Shown here: piece after piece, positions 1 through 12,407 of the stretch
How positions within the stretch are numbered: position 1 is the stretch's first letter
Layout of the letters: every line of letters starts with the position of its first letter
Assembly (NCBI GenBank): GCA_018340805.1
Contig: JACMZG010001908.1
Span: 49,809,744-49,873,743, forward strand
Reading direction: 5' to 3'
Origin: Microvelia longipes
Taxonomy: Eukaryota > Arthropoda > Insecta > Hemiptera > Veliidae
DNA: 64,000 nt
Program-made: the position numbers and the translations under genes
The notes under the pieces: generated by a model
Databases searched by the model: none
Told to the model about the DNA's origin: nothing
What the model saw: the letters and a program-made list of their open reading frames with translations, nothing else

Positions 1-45
1 AATCCAATGTGATAAGGCAAGTTCCGAGGTACCCCGTACCTATTT
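1..45 (-). repeat. Dispersed GGTACC-box element edge, cut by the window start
   Basis: aatccaatgtgataagg is followed by gttccgaggtaccccgtacc, the inverted left end of the family. Confidence 0.6.
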
Positions 46-715
46 TTTTCAATCTTATCTGATTCAATTTTTGTTTCTAAGTCATAAAATATTTGTTTTT
101 CGTGGTGCTAAATATTCCTATGGGAAAATATTTGTTTTTTTTTACAAACAAGATTGCTATCAATTATTTGCTCATATCTCGCAGGCACAAAGCCTGGTAG
201 GGCGTGTTGGGTTTGAACAAATGCGCCACGCGTCTCCCATATCATAGTTACACTTAATCAAACTATAGCATTTCTTTTGTTATGATAAAACAATTATTTT
301 ATAAAAACGATCGTAAAAATTATCATTTAATAGATGTTAAGTTAAAAATACGTTTTTTGTTCTTCCCCTTGATACTATGTCGGACGGAGCGCCGAGGTTT
401 ATAAAGCTATTATACAAGGCTTCTTACTATAAGGGTGAATATCGTAACAAATACCCTAAATATTGACTCGAAGGGTTCGGTGTGTATCATGCATAGCTTA
501 TACTAGTTAAAGTCATTATTCCAACCCCCCGTTTTCAGTCGTAAGTCAAGAAATTAGACGTTTTTATATTCGTGTTGTAACATTCTGTTGTTGCTTATTA
601 TTTTTCACTTTTCTTTTTAGCGAATTTCCATAGAGAAAAATAGTTGTGAGATAAGGGTAAGGAGGGAGAATATCTTCTTTTTTGAAAATTTAAAAATTTC
701 TTAAAAAATTACAAA

Positions 716-718
<3 letters not shown>

Positions 719-782
<64 letters not shown>

Positions 783-791
783 TGTGTGTGT
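719..791. repeat. (AT)n microsatellite with a short GT tail
   Basis: About 31 AT units to 780, then tctgtgtgtgt. Confidence 0.95.
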
Positions 792-2370
792 ATTTAAAAT
801 AAATATTAAGAAATTTAAGTGAAAACTAGGTTAGAAATAATCTGGTAATAAATGCCATGTTCAACCCTTCAGAACGTTTGGACTGTAAGGGTAAGAAACA
901 AATAAGATAAAATATAAATAAAAGAAAAGAAAGGAAACCAAGTGGCAAATTTTGCGCATAAAAACCAAAATAAATGAGGAAAAACAACTGAAATTTTCCT
1001 CCAATAGCTGCATTAGTCACGTGCCTGATGTGACGTGTAATAAGGTAAGATAGATATATGAGGATTGTACATGTCAAATGTTAAAGAAACCGCATGTAAT
1101 GGCAAAGTTAATATTGGCATAATATCAAACGAAGTTAAGGCAAATTATACTTGCCCATTGAGCTTGAAAGAAAAATAATAAATTTAAAGCAAAGGATTTA
1201 ATATAGAAACAAAACTGTGTTCAGGTGCAACTTCTAACTCTTACATATGACAAAAAGTTCTTAAATCTTTTTGTTGATTTAAATGTTATAAATAAACGAG
1301 AAGTATAAAAGACTTAAGAATAATCACAAAATTAAATTATGGAAGCATAAGGAAATTAAGAATATAAGAACTAAGCTTAGCAAGAGAAAGCGAAACTCAC
1401 ACGAAAACATAACCGAAGCAACAGATTGATGAAACCCCTTAGCGAACATCACTACTCAACACCAAGCTTCCACAAATTTATATTTTTATTACAATCTATG
1501 AATACTACACACATTGCTGTATGTAATTTTTAATTAAGGAAAAAAATTGTCCTGATAAAATAGATCAAAATTAAGGCCGTATAAAGTCTATGAACTAATT
1601 GATAATTTTCTAGGTGACAAACTTAGAAAACAGAAGGTGGCCAAAGGTGAGAGTTCCCCAAAACGACCCAAAACAATAAAGTTGATAATTTCTAGTCAAA
1701 CAACGGACATTTCAAGATTAGATGTCTGGATTGCAAGAGCAGCCAGGAGAGGGTATGATGTCAATGTGTGTGAGTGTGTGATAAGAAAAGATTATTATTA
1801 GAATTTTCATCAGAAAATCACAAATATGAGTTTGTTACTATTCTAAAGAAATTACAGTCTCCGACTAGTTTATATCAGCACTTATCTATTTTTCCGTAGT
1901 GATTCCAGTACAATTCATTTAAGTGAATTCTAATAAATATTGCGTTTGATTTATTTTAATTAGTATTTAGAAGTTGGGCGACCCAGTGCGAACCCTTTGA
2001 AACTGTGTAGCTCTGCGATTAGATATACTGAGGCCTGTGCACCCTGCACTCTAGTTGAATGTAATTACAGTATTTATTATCAGTGTTGTATGATTCATAT
2101 TTTTGTTTATCGTTATTTAGATTATTTATAATGGAAAATCACAGACAACATGACGCTTGTTAATGTTAACGTGTTATTATTAAGAAATATAAAATTTATA
2201 ATATAATATTAAAATATATTTAATATTAATATATAAATTAGAAATATAATATTTATTATATACAATTTACTATTAATAAAACACCTATGTATCTCCACAT
2301 GTAATATTTAACTGTTTGGTCATCATCAGTGCTATAAAGAATTAATAAAACATCCAAGCCCCTTCGCAAA

Positions 2371-2420
2371 AAGGAGCGGTTGCTCAGTGATAAAGTGCTC
2401 GCTTTATGACACGAAGTTTC
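2371..2420 (+). pseudogene. tRNA-like 5' half fragment
   Basis: The sequence gagcggttgctcagtgataa resembles a tRNA D-arm/A-box region and is followed by gctcgctttatgacacgaag, like an anticodon arm. No B-box or T-arm follows. It is probably a truncated SINE head or tRNA remnant. Confidence 0.3.
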
Positions 2421-2649
2421 CATTAATTATTTAACATGAATATGTATATTTTTTTATTAATAATAATCATTATATGTGTAAAACTTTATCTTTATCTTTA
2501 ATAGGGTTGAGTCGCCAGGGCTTTCAAACTCTTTTATTCCTTTATTTTTTCCCATTTTGTAATGAAACATAAAACATGGTAAATCTACAATATCCTGGAC
2601 TATGCTACTGAGTCTCCTTAGTTTAGTTTTACAAAAATCGACATAAAGT

Positions 2650-2681
2650 CAACCCTCAAGAGAATAGAATCTCTTGAGGGT
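2650..2681. repeat. Short hairpin, 12-bp arms
   Basis: accctcaagaga and tctcttgagggt are exact inverted copies separated by atagaat-like spacer bases. Confidence 0.6.
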
Positions 2682-3837
2682 ACTTAAGAGTACGTTTCAT
2701 AGAAAACTAAGCAAACACGTCGCCTTATTGAAAGTAAACTCTGAGCTCTAAGTAACGCCAGATACTCAATACTTTACTTCCTCTGTTGATTCAACACTAG
2801 TCCCATACCGTATCAACATCGATACTCTTTCTATCATCTGCATCGTATACTGTGTAAACTTTTGTACTGTGTACTGTACTTCAAAAAACCATGGGCCGTT
2901 TAGTAACAATAGGTACTGCCGTTTAAATTCACTTAGTGACGTTAAAATTATATTTAAGACCCCGATGACTTCCTATTGCTTTTGTTGAGACAGCTAACTC
3001 AACTGGGTAGTTAGAGATATTATTTGTTTCTAAGCATTAAGTCTATTAGTTTAGTTAAATTTTCCAGCTTACTAGTTAGAACAGGCTGGTGATAAATTTG
3101 GTCAAGTTAAGTAATTCTAAACGTACATGAAGTTCAAGTTGTGTCGTGGTAGGATTCAGTGGGTATGCAGCAATTTCTGCGAACTATAATAATTTTTGGG
3201 GTTCGCTGGACAAACTATGGTTACTTCGTTGAATAGTGTTAGAAATTTCAAATTTAGCTACAAATCCTTTCTAATGTACTGTAATATTTGTACTCGAGTT
3301 GTTTTGTTCGGCACATTTTATAAACGTTTCTAAAGTCTTAGAACAAAAGGTTTTACTGTAGTTATAAAATTTTGTAAAAAGAAGTATACGTGTTTGCTGG
3401 GAATAAGCCGGAATTTTTGTATACTGTAATTAATAGTGTTTTCATCATATTATGGAAAACTTTGGGTAAACTATGTTGTGTTTAGAATCAGAAGTTGCGG
3501 ACCGTTTCCAAAAAAATCGCTAAATACAAAGGCATTTCATCTTGGCTGCTTTGCGTTTACATGATTGTTGCACTTTAGACGTATGCGTATTAGTATAGGC
3601 CTCGGATTCGCTTCAAGAGGTAATTTTTATAGCCTTCCCTAGCCTTCGTCTTAGGGGTTGAATTTTTAACTCGAGAGTAAAATAGCATTTACATGCCTTA
3701 GTTAGCATTACATGTATAACTGATACGTACTTAAGAAGTAAATATGTAATTACAATCTAACAATAAAGTACAAACTGTAATAACATTGTAAAGTATATTT
3801 TACATAACATTTTTTCCGGAAAATATTTTTTTTATGA

Positions 3838-3965
3838 CGTCATTAACCCACAACAATGATTCAACGAAAGGGTGAGGGAAGCGAGTCCGAAGTAAGGAAG
3901 ATGAGCGTAGCGAATCCGTTATGATGTGGAAAATTTTCGAGGTACCCCTTGCCTGATTTTTTTGT
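3838..3965 (-). repeat. Dispersed GGTACC-box element fragment on - strand
   Basis: Contains gaagcgagtccgaagtaagg, gatgagcgtagcgaatccg and ttcgaggtaccccttgcctg. Confidence 0.65.
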
Positions 3966-4096
3966 AATATTATAGAATAAGAATTGCTACATTTTTTTTT
4001 TTATCTTTAACAATAAAACATTATAAATATTTAATAAATTATAATTTATTTTGTCTGATATTGTCAAAAACTAATTTACTTGTGTCCTTGTTACAG

Positions 4097-4153
4097 GTAG
4101 CGGTCAGAATGCTTCGTTTTGGAATAACGAAGATAGCCTTATTAAATCATCTG
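4097..4153 (+). CDS. unc-4: unc-4 homeobox gene, internal exon upstream of the homeodomain exon (57 nt)
   Basis: A 57-nt open stretch sits between a good acceptor (tccttgttacag) and a consensus donor (ctg|gtgagt). It reads as two bases, then 18 codons giving SGQNASFWNNEDSLIKSS, then one base. The leftover G joins the AT that opens the next exon at 23269 to make GAT (Asp), so the reading frame runs straight into the homeodomain exon. It starts and ends in the same phase, so skipping it would not change the frame. I see no domain in it; the serine/asparagine-rich sequence fits the poorly conserved N-terminal arm of Unc-4 proteins. The preceding exon, which should end with one unpaired base, was not located. 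Assignment rests on splice sites, phase and order, not on residue matches. Confidence 0.7.
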
Positions 4154-4398
4154 GTGAGTTATTTGTTTAGAACAAATTGTAAGTTTTGGAAGGTGACGAT
4201 AAAATGCCCCATATTAAAAGGTCTTTCTCTTTTATAACAAAAAAAATCTGTTATGTTTTATCACAAAACAATCAATTTTATTATAACAAAATCAACTGTT
4301 ATGTTGGTATTAGTGCGAACAAATTAAAATTAGTAGTGCCAACATAAAGAATAAACTAAGGCCCTGTTTACAATGCCATATATAAATACAGCGGTAAA

Positions 4399-4930
4399 TT
4401 GTACTGCACGCAAAAATTATTTCTTACTTTACCAAATAAAAATATTCTGACGCGGTGGTCTGCATGTCGGGCGAATTTCCTTTGGATGCGTGTTTCCGTG
4501 CGTAACAACAATCCTGGTTGGAATGATCATTTTTATAGTTTTTTAAATTATATAAGTTTACAACTACTAAATAGTAGTAATGTAATTTTTACACTATATA
4601 AGTTTACAACTACTAAATAAAAAATTCCGACGCGGTGGTCCGCTCTCGGGTGAATTTTATTTAGAATGCGTGATTCTGTGCTTAACAACCTATTTCTTGC
4701 TTAAGGTTCCGGTTCATGCTTTAGAACCTAAGCAGTTACTCAATTGTCAGGGACTGCTCGTAACACATTTTGTCTGTATTTTCCAAAGGAAATGCGCATT
4801 ATTATCCAGTTGGTTGTACAAAACTATGCCTCTAAAATTTGAAGTACGCGCTATTATTTAGACTAGTTTAAAGCTTAGTTACTTATCGTTAAGCTTAGTC
4901 AGTTATCTTTAAAGGTTTTAGCGCATAACC
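4399..4930. repeat. Interspersed repeat family Y, copy 1, with an internal duplication
   Basis: Block gcgcggtggtccgc-type occurs twice, near 4450 and 4630, each followed by gcgaattt and atgcgtg. Between them lies tataagtttacaactactaa, which itself occurs twice. The tail (actcaattgtcagggactgc, cctctaaaatttgaagtacg) matches 58370-58800. Family X carries a related ctggcgcgg block. Confidence 0.75.
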
Positions 4931-5075
4931 TAACATGGTTATAAGACTAAGATATACGCCAAGTTTCATCTCATTATCAGAATTGGTTCAATTTTTACGC
5001 TTTTTAAATAATTAAAAGAAATCGCAAAACTGTCCAATTCAGTTAGAATTTAGTGAAAGTATATAGTTTTACGTA

Positions 5076-5285
5076 TCTGCCTCCGTGGCCGTGATCGTAA
5101 AGGCGTTAGAATTCGGCACCGGGTTATGCTCTAAGATTTCATGAATAGTATTTGTATTAAAAAGATTTCGCCAACTTTAATTAATTCTTAGAGTGTAGTA
5201 GATGCTACCCACCTGAGGTGGTTCCCGCAGGGTGAATACCCTGATGGGCCGAAAGGCCCTAAAACGGGCATTTATTTATTTATTT
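5076..5285 (+). mobile_element. tRNA-derived SINE, copy 1, with 15-bp target-site duplication
   Basis: The head resembles an A-box region (cctccgtggccgtgatcg). The body 'gatttcgccaactttaattaa' region, a hairpin-like gggccgaaaggccc and an (ATTT)n tail match the copies at 12.1 and 17.3 kb. The B-box segment present in those copies is deleted here. The 15 bp atatagttttacgta occur directly before (5061-5075) and after (5286-5300) the element, a target-site duplication typical of LINE-driven retroposition. Confidence 0.8.
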
Positions 5286-5334
5286 ATATAGTTTTACGTA
5301 GTAAATAAGTACACTAAGTTTTGTTTCAATGCGT

Positions 5335-5612
5335 CGAGTATATCCATATTTTTTGTTGGAACAAAAAAGTTTAGCGGCATTGAACGTGGTCAGTGTTGCA
5401 TGGGTGACCGCTGAGAACGAACGGATGCATTTAATTTCTCAGGACAAGTGACGCGAGTCCGAAGACAGGCTGCAGTATAAATTTGGCAAATTTTATATTC
5501 CGAGGACGAGCGAAGCGAGTCCGAAGTAGTGAGAATGAGCGAAGAAAATCTGATGTGGCGAGGAAAAGTTCCGAGGTACCCCGTACCCGATTCTTTTAAT
5601 CAAATAACAAGT
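5335..5612 (-). repeat. Dispersed GGTACC-box element copy on - strand
   Basis: Contains attgaacgtggtcagtgttg, gggtgaccgctgagaacg, gcgaagcgagtccgaagtag and gttccgaggtaccccgtacc, the inverted left half of the family. Confidence 0.75.
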
Positions 5613-5679
5613 ATAAGATGTTTAAAAACAATCTAAATTAAGTTAATCACCCAATGAGTTACAATATAGCACTAGTTAC

Positions 5680-5915
5680 GGCTAATGTAAATACGGTTTT
5701 TGCTGGATCACAAGTGTTAAGCTGCATCGATCAAAGACAGTTTGTGAATGGGTGATCGCTGGGAGTAAACCGGAAATTTGTACACTTATATGTCAATTAG
5801 GATATTCCTATTCCAAGGATGAGTAATGCCAATTCAAAGAAGTCGAGATAATCGTTGAATACGATTAATTGAAGAAAATTTACGAAGTATCCCGTACCCG
5901 ATTTTTAAATTTATG
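5680..5915 (-). repeat. Dispersed GGTACC-box element copy on - strand, diverged
   Basis: Contains tttgctggatcacaagtg, gtgaatgggtgatcgctggg and acgaagtatcccgtacccga. It follows directly after the copy at 5335-5612. Confidence 0.6.
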
Positions 5916-6822
5916 AATACTGAAAAGGAATTTGTTAATAAAAACTTACTTACTTATCTATTTTTACTTTTTAGTTATTAAATTTGAAACTCTCTCATTA
6001 TTATTTGTCTTTAATTCTTATTTAAATATTTAATATTAAATCGTTTTAATTATAAAAGAATAATAAATAATAAAATATTAATAATTTTTTTTATTATTAA
6101 TATTTAATTGTTTTAATTATTATTAATTTGTTATACGTAATATATTAAAAAATTTTCGATCTGTTTATTTTGATATAGTTGAACAAACCGTAATAATATT
6201 TTAATCTATTTTTGTTTGCTAATAGCTATAAGCAATTAGTTCCGTAACAAGATTATTAAAAGAGATGAAGCTAAATATAAGATTAATAAACGCAGTAGTC
6301 GGGTAAAGAAATTTTAAGAATATATTATAATAACATTTAAGATTTATTAACAACCATAAAACTAATATCAGATAAAAAGATAAGCCAGGAAATATTACCA
6401 TGTGTAATTAAATATAAATAAAAACTGAGGCGAATAGAGTGTGATTAAAGAAAATTGATTGATTTATTGTTGAGTAGAGGTTTTACTGGGTAAATTAGTG
6501 CAGGAGGTTTTTTACAAAAACAAATTTTGAAGTTTAATAATTGTATGAATATTTATTCTTTGCAAGATATCCCATTTTTTAATATTTTAATAAAGCTAAT
6601 TCTGGTTGAATGTGGTTAATTAAATTAAACACAGTTAAAAAAAACAGTGTATAATTTTCATTTTTGTAGTTTTAGTAAGAAGTGTGCTGGAAATGATAAC
6701 GAATGTAAAAGTTAACATTATATTATTTTTTACTTGTACATGAATTTGATCTCAAACATTGAGTAGGATTATAAATGTTATCATAAACAAAGATGCTATA
6801 AATGTTTCCAAAAACTAAATCG

Positions 6823-7406
6823 GATTTTCTTGTGTATTTCCTAAACATTTGAGGAGAGCAAACAGATTTTCTTGTGTATTTCCTAAACATTTGAGGAGAG
6901 CAAACAGATTTTCTTGTGTATTTCCTAAACATTTGAGGAGAGCAAACAGATTTTCTTGTGTATTTCCTAAACATTTTGAGGAGAGCACAGAGATTTGAGG
7001 AGAGCAAACAGATTTTCTTGTGTATTTCCTAAAATTTGAGGAGAGCAAACAGATTTTCTTGTGTATTTCCTAAACATTTGAGGAGAGCAAACAGATTTCT
7101 TGTGTATTTCCTAAACATTTGAGGAGAGCAAACAGATTTTATTGTCTAAACATTTGAGGAGAGCAAACAGATTTTCTTGTGTATTTCCTAAACATTTGAG
7201 GAGAGCAAACAGATTTTCCCTAAACATTTGAGAGAGCAAACAGATTTTCTTGTGTATTTCCTAAACATTTGAGGAGAGCAAACAGATTTCTTGTGTATTT
7301 CCTAAACATTGAGGAGAGCAAACAGATTTTCTGTGTATTTCCTAAACATTTGAGGAGAGCAAACAGATTTCTTGTTATTTCCTAACATTTGAGGAGAAGC
7401 AAACAA
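6823..7406. repeat. 42-bp minisatellite, about 14 copies
   Basis: The unit is gattttcttgtgtatttcct plus aaacatttgaggagagcaaaca, with point changes and deletions toward the right end. The period is divisible by three, so the - strand shows a false open stretch of 14-residue repeats (MFRKYTRKSVCSPQ). Confidence 0.9.
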
Positions 7407-7859
7407 TAACAAAATGGCACCGACGATTTTCAAGACATTTTTACGTTTCTGCATATAACGGTCTCAAAGGAACAACAATATAAATTTCTTTATGTATTTA
7501 TGTCCGGTAGGAATGTATGTCTGGAAGTATGTATATTTATGTTCGGTGTGAATATGTCTGTAAGTATGTTTTGCCCTTTTTGCTAATTCCCTTAGATAGA
7601 AGATAGTGTTCTACCTTATGAGTCCTAGTGCAGGCATTTTACGTCAAATCCATAAGAGCCGTGATTTTACTTACTGCTTCAACTAGAAACAACACGTGCC
7701 CCCCTGCCAGACCAGGTTTTCCTGCTCTGGAGGAAAACCTGGAGAAAGGGGGAAACATAATTTAAACTACTATTAAAGGTTCCTAAATTTCACGTAAACC
7801 CAGGTTCATTTAGGGTTAGGGATCTTTTACGAGTATGATTACACAGCCTCGGAACCACC

Positions 7860-8006
7860 GGCTTAACGTCCCTTCCGAAGGACGGCAACGTCCCTTCCAT
7901 CCCTCGCATAAAAATCCTAGAGGTCCCGACATCGGGTTCGGGGGGATCGAACCCGAACTGTCTGGGTGGCAGGCGGACGTGCTAACCATTACACCACCGG
8001 GATAAC
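7860..8006 (-). mobile_element. tRNA-Gly(GCC)-like SINE or tRNA pseudogene
   Basis: Read on the - strand it starts atcccggtggtgtaatggtt, giving an A-box, then cgcctgccaccc, in which GCC sits where the tRNA-Gly anticodon should be, then a B-box gggttcgatcccccc. The acceptor stem does not close, so a working tRNA is unlikely. The sequence continues past the tRNA-like part into about 75 bp (gggacgttaagccggtgg) of SINE-like body. It is a different family from the SINEs at 5.1, 12.1 and 17.3 kb. Confidence 0.65.
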
Positions 8007-8059
8007 CTTTGGTATGAATGTATGCATGTAAGAGTGTATTTGAGATTAGATTTGTGCGG

Positions 8060-8092
8060 ATATATATATATATATTATATATATATAATATA

Positions 8093-8134
<42 letters not shown>
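8060..8134. repeat. (AT)n microsatellite
   Basis: AT units with three phase slips (tatt, taat). Confidence 0.95.
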
Positions 8135-8137
<3 letters not shown>

Positions 8138-9052
8138 GCCTATTTTTGTACAATTAGTACCAATTGCAACCCCTATAAAATAAAACATTCTACATGCCGT
8201 CTCAGTATTGCTTCCTAATACTTTTTTATTTGCGAGCAAATATTTGTGTTGGACTTTAAAAAAATGGTACATGCACCTCTACGATTTATTGGTCTTTACT
8301 TAAATAAGCACGCATCCACTTAAATAAGGATGAGCATCGTATTTGCTCTATATCATTTGAAATATTAATCTTTATTTGGCACACCCTGCGTATAGTTAGA
8401 TCATAATATCTATAGATAAGCTAATGTATGAGCCTTTAAATTTAATTTTATAAGTTTTATTTTAAAAAAACCTTACATTTAAAGATGTTGTTGGCCTAAT
8501 ATTTACAAATTAGTTCGAGGTGGTTATAAATAAAAATATTCGAAATAAGACAAAATAATTAATTATAAAATCGATTGAATTATTATTTCAAAATATTTTT
8601 TTTAAACCTTAAGAAATTAATTAAGACGTTTATAGCGAGATAGGTGGAGCCATACGTTTTTATTTAAAACTAAAATTAAAAAAATGATTATAACCGTAGA
8701 TTAAAATAATAACACTTAATTTATGTGTTAATTCCATAAATTTCTCAATCATTTGACACGTTTTAAAATTGATTTAAAATATTAAAATACGATATTTATG
8801 TCATATTGGATTTAACATTAATTTGCTTTGAACGTTTCAACATAAAAACAATAATTCAAATATTTATTTACATAAAATAATTTCATTTAATAATGAAATT
8901 TGTTTAAGACTGCGAGTAGTTATAACATACTGAGAGAAAGGTTATGTAATCTACAGAAGCTATTAAGTTAAAAAGTTGCTCTCAACTTTTTTAAGCGGAT
9001 TTCAAAAAGGATTACGCTTGTGAGGTTGATACTTGTGCAAATTGATTTTTTT

Positions 9053-9443
9053 GCGAATTTTTATCGTGAAATGACGTTTATAGAACACGTTTTTATAAAA
9101 CGTCGTAAAATGACGTTTATAAAACAATGGATTTTACGAAGTTTTCTGTGTGTGTGCTCCCAGTGTGTTAATGCTGTAGAGGTTATTAGGTTTAGTTATG
9201 AAAATAATTATATTATGACGTCATAAAACACTGTTAGTGAAAATTTATTTGTGAATTTTTATCGTGAAATGACGTTTATAGAACACTTTTTTATGAAACG
9301 TCGTAAAATGACGTTTATCAAAACAATGGATTTTACGAAGTTTTCTGTGCGTGTGCTCCCAGTGTGTTAATGCTGTAGAGGTTATTAGGTTTAGTTATGA
9401 AAATAATTATATTATGACGTCATCAAACACTGTAAGTGAAAAT
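9053..9443. repeat. Direct tandem duplication of about 198 bp
   Basis: Two copies start at 9053 and 9251 with gaatttttatcgtgaaatga, and both end near aattatattatgacgtcat. They differ at few positions. Each carries a cgttttataaaacg-type inverted motif. Confidence 0.85.
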
Positions 9444-10029
9444 TTATAAAAAAATGTTCGGATAGAATTGAAATTAGATTCGATTTTATCTTACTATCAG
9501 ACATAGTTTAATTTTTAACAGTAACAGTATTATTTTAAAAAAACTGTTTAAAAAAAAAAAATAAATAATTTGATTAAGTTAAAATTGGTTACAATGGTAA
9601 CCAATTTTACTTTAAATTCACTTTGGATCTCTTTATGTAATAAATAAGTATACAAATTTATATCACAAGTGGCTTTAGTTTTTTTTTAAATTTACCATAA
9701 CAGTAGTCCTGCGACAGCGCTTTATTTTTTTAAACATGCTCCGCTTTCGCATAACATGCTCTTTTATCTTCTTTTTTGCACTTTCATTTTTTTTCACATG
9801 ATTTTTTTTCTTTTATTGTAATCTTTTTTACCTTTTTCGCAGCAATCGTACGTTCAATCACTATTTTTCACTTAAGTTTTGATGATTAAATTCTAAAAAA
9901 TTTATTTTTATTTTTTCATAATCTAAAAAAAAGAAAATTATAATTGATTATCGTTACTTAAAATGTTTTAAAGTGTTTATAATTTTGAAAATAAACTAGA
10001 ATAAATTAATTTAAATAAGTGACTATAGT

Positions 10030-10246
10030 ATTAATAGTATATGTACGATTTTTGTTGGATCACTAATGCCAGAACATGTATGGGAGACCGCTGGGAACAA
10101 AACATATAGTTTAAATTTTTAAAGGCTAACTGTGATTAAATTAGTTGATTTCGATATTTTGAAGACGATCATAGCGAGTCCGAAGTGATGAGGAAGAGCT
10201 TAGTGAATATAAGATATGAAATACTCCCGAGGTACCCTGTACCTGA
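10030..10246 (-). repeat. Dispersed GGTACC-box element copy on - strand
   Basis: Contains gttggatcactaatgcc, gggagaccgctgggaac, atagcgagtccgaagtgatg and cccgaggtaccctgtacctg. Confidence 0.7.
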
Positions 10247-11397
10247 TTTTAATGTATTTATTTGATACTACAATTATATATTTTTTAAATTATTTTAAAA
10301 ACTGTTTAATTTAATAATACTTTTCTTTCTATTTTTTTATGCTCCACCTTTTTGAATGCTATATGGTGAAGTTTTATATCTATTTTACTTCTCTTACGGT
10401 TCTATAAAACACTGTAACTATAACCTAAATTATTATTATTTAAAGACAAAACTATATTAAATAAAAAAATAATTTAAATCTCTTAATAATGATATTTTAT
10501 ATTTTATTTATGTGTACTTATAACTTCTTTTTGTGTTTAACAGCTTTTGTTCTATTATTGCTTAAGAGTCTTCTATTTTTTAATACATAACATGTTTAGG
10601 TATAATATTTGTATGTAATACTTAAAAACGTGCAATATGTTTTATTAAATATATTATTAGACATACTAAAAAAAGATATATTAGAAAAATAAAAAAAGAA
10701 ACATTCTTCTTAAAAACATAAAAAAAGGCCGTAAAAATAATCAAATTAATACATCAGAAATAAGTTCATACAAAAATATTTCTTAAAAATATGTAATTAA
10801 AAAAAGTAATAAAGTAACATTTTTTAAACTTAATTATTTAATTGCTATAAACCATATTCATTAGTAGAATTATTTTGTTTTAATAATCAAATAAAACTTT
10901 TATTAACACTATTAAACCCATGAAAATTCACATTTATTTTGCAAGTAATTTAAAAAAAATGTTTTTTTTTTATCTGTAATGTCAACATGACAAATAAATT
11001 GTTAAATTGACAAACAAAATAATAAAACAATTATAATAAACCTATAATTAATTTATCAAATTATCACTCCTGCAGTATAAATTAAATAGTTTGTTGTTTA
11101 AAAAATAAATAGAATTAAAACTGATTAAATCGCGAGTGACATTATTTTGTATTTATTTGCCCCATACCACAGTTTTATTTAGAATATAAAAATTGATTGG
11201 CAGACTAATTCAAAGTTGGCGTGCTGTGGAGTAATTTTGATATTAATCAATTGTTTATTAATAAAAAATAAAATATTTAAAGTGTTTCTAATAATGATTA
11301 AATAAAAATTCAATAAGTAAAACAATTATTTATATAAACTAATTTAAAATATATTATAAATCAATAAAAATATCAATTGTATTCACGCGTTTATTAC

Positions 11398-11815
11398 TTT
11401 TTTGTGATATGCTATACATTTCTTTAATATACTCTGCGTATCTTTGAGAAATACTCTATGTATCTCATACTCTATGTATCTTTGTGATATACTCTAAATA
11501 GCTTTGTGCTGTACTTGAAATATCTTTGTGACTGTAATCTGCATATCTTTGTGATATACTCTATGTATCTTAGTGCTGTACTCGAAATATCTTTGTGATT
11601 ATACTCAACATATCTTTGTGGTATACTCTACATACAATTGTGATATACTCTATGTATCTTTGTGATATACCTATGTATATTTGGGCTGTACTCGAAATAT
11701 CTTTGTGATTATACTCTACATATTGTTGTGGTATACTCTACATATCGTTGTGGTATACACTACGTGTCATTGTGGTATACTCTACATTTCTTTATGATAT
11801 ACTCTACATATCTAT
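11398..11815. repeat. Degenerate 24-26-bp minisatellite
   Basis: Repeated tatctttgtgatatactcta with variants (catatcgttgtggtatac). It resumes at about 11995-12060 and near 12352-12400, the gaps being filled by AT-rich DNA and a SINE. Confidence 0.85.
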
Positions 11816-12062
11816 GTATTTATATTTATTTATATTTTTTATGTATTATATATTTTTATATTCATTTATTTTGAATATTTCTTTTTATACTTTATTTTTT
11901 AGCATTAAATATAAGGAGTTCAATATAAATATAAATGGTCAATATATATTATTTTATATATATCTTTTGTGATTTATTGATTAATTTTTATTATCTTTGT
12001 GGCTTAGTCTGCATATCTTTGTGATATACTCTACATATTTTTGTCATTTACTCTACATAAAA

Positions 12063-12064
<2 letters not shown>

Positions 12065-12123
<59 letters not shown>
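12065..12123. repeat. Uninterrupted 59-base T run
   Basis: 59 consecutive T residues lie between satellite sequence and the head of a SINE. Confidence 0.9.
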
Positions 12124-12124
<1 letters not shown>

Positions 12125-12351
12125 TCTGCTTCCGTGGCCGTGATCGTAAAGGCGTTCGATTTCGGCACCGGAGGTCCGGGGTTCGCAGCCCGGGCTATGC
12201 TCTAAGATTTTATGAATAGTATTTATATTAAAAAGATTTCGCCAACTTTAATTAATTCTTAGAGTGTAGTAGATGCAACCCACTTGAGGTGGTTCCCGCA
12301 GGGTGAATACCCTGATGGGCCGAAAGGACCTAAAACGGGCATTTTATTTTT
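12124..12351 (+). mobile_element. tRNA-derived SINE, copy 2, preceded by a 59-base T run
   Basis: The tRNA-like head has both promoter boxes: an A-box-like gtggccgtgatcgtaaagg, and a B-box core ggggttcgcagccc at about 12177-12191. The shared body and gggccgaaagg segment follow, ending in gggcatttta. A T run (12065-12123) lies between it and the satellite on its left. The string atttactctacata appears on the left (12046-12059) and right (about 12352-12365), so SINE plus T run may have been inserted together. Because the host DNA is a satellite with similar units, that duplication is less certain than for copy 1. Confidence 0.8.
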
Positions 12352-12407
12352 ATTTACTCTACATATCATTATAGTATACTCATGGTATCAATATATCATC
12401 ATGGTAT

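Larger units (their letters stand above)
1..4096. other. Upstream or intronic sequence, no gene found
   Basis: This block is AT-rich and non-coding. It holds the edge of a dispersed repeat at 1-45, an AT microsatellite at 719-780, a small hairpin at 2650-2681, a tRNA-like fragment near 2371-2420 and another repeat end at 3838-3965. I looked for an upstream unc-4 exon ending with one unpaired base before a consensus donor and did not find a convincing one. Confidence 0.5.

Noticed and set aside
6723..7048. Two - strand open frames with 14-residue repeats
   Set aside because: Both come from the 42-bp minisatellite and have no conserved residues beyond the repeat.
7935..8006. A working tRNA-Gly gene
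   Set aside because: The A box, GCC anticodon region and B box are visible but the acceptor stem does not pair, and SINE-like body follows.
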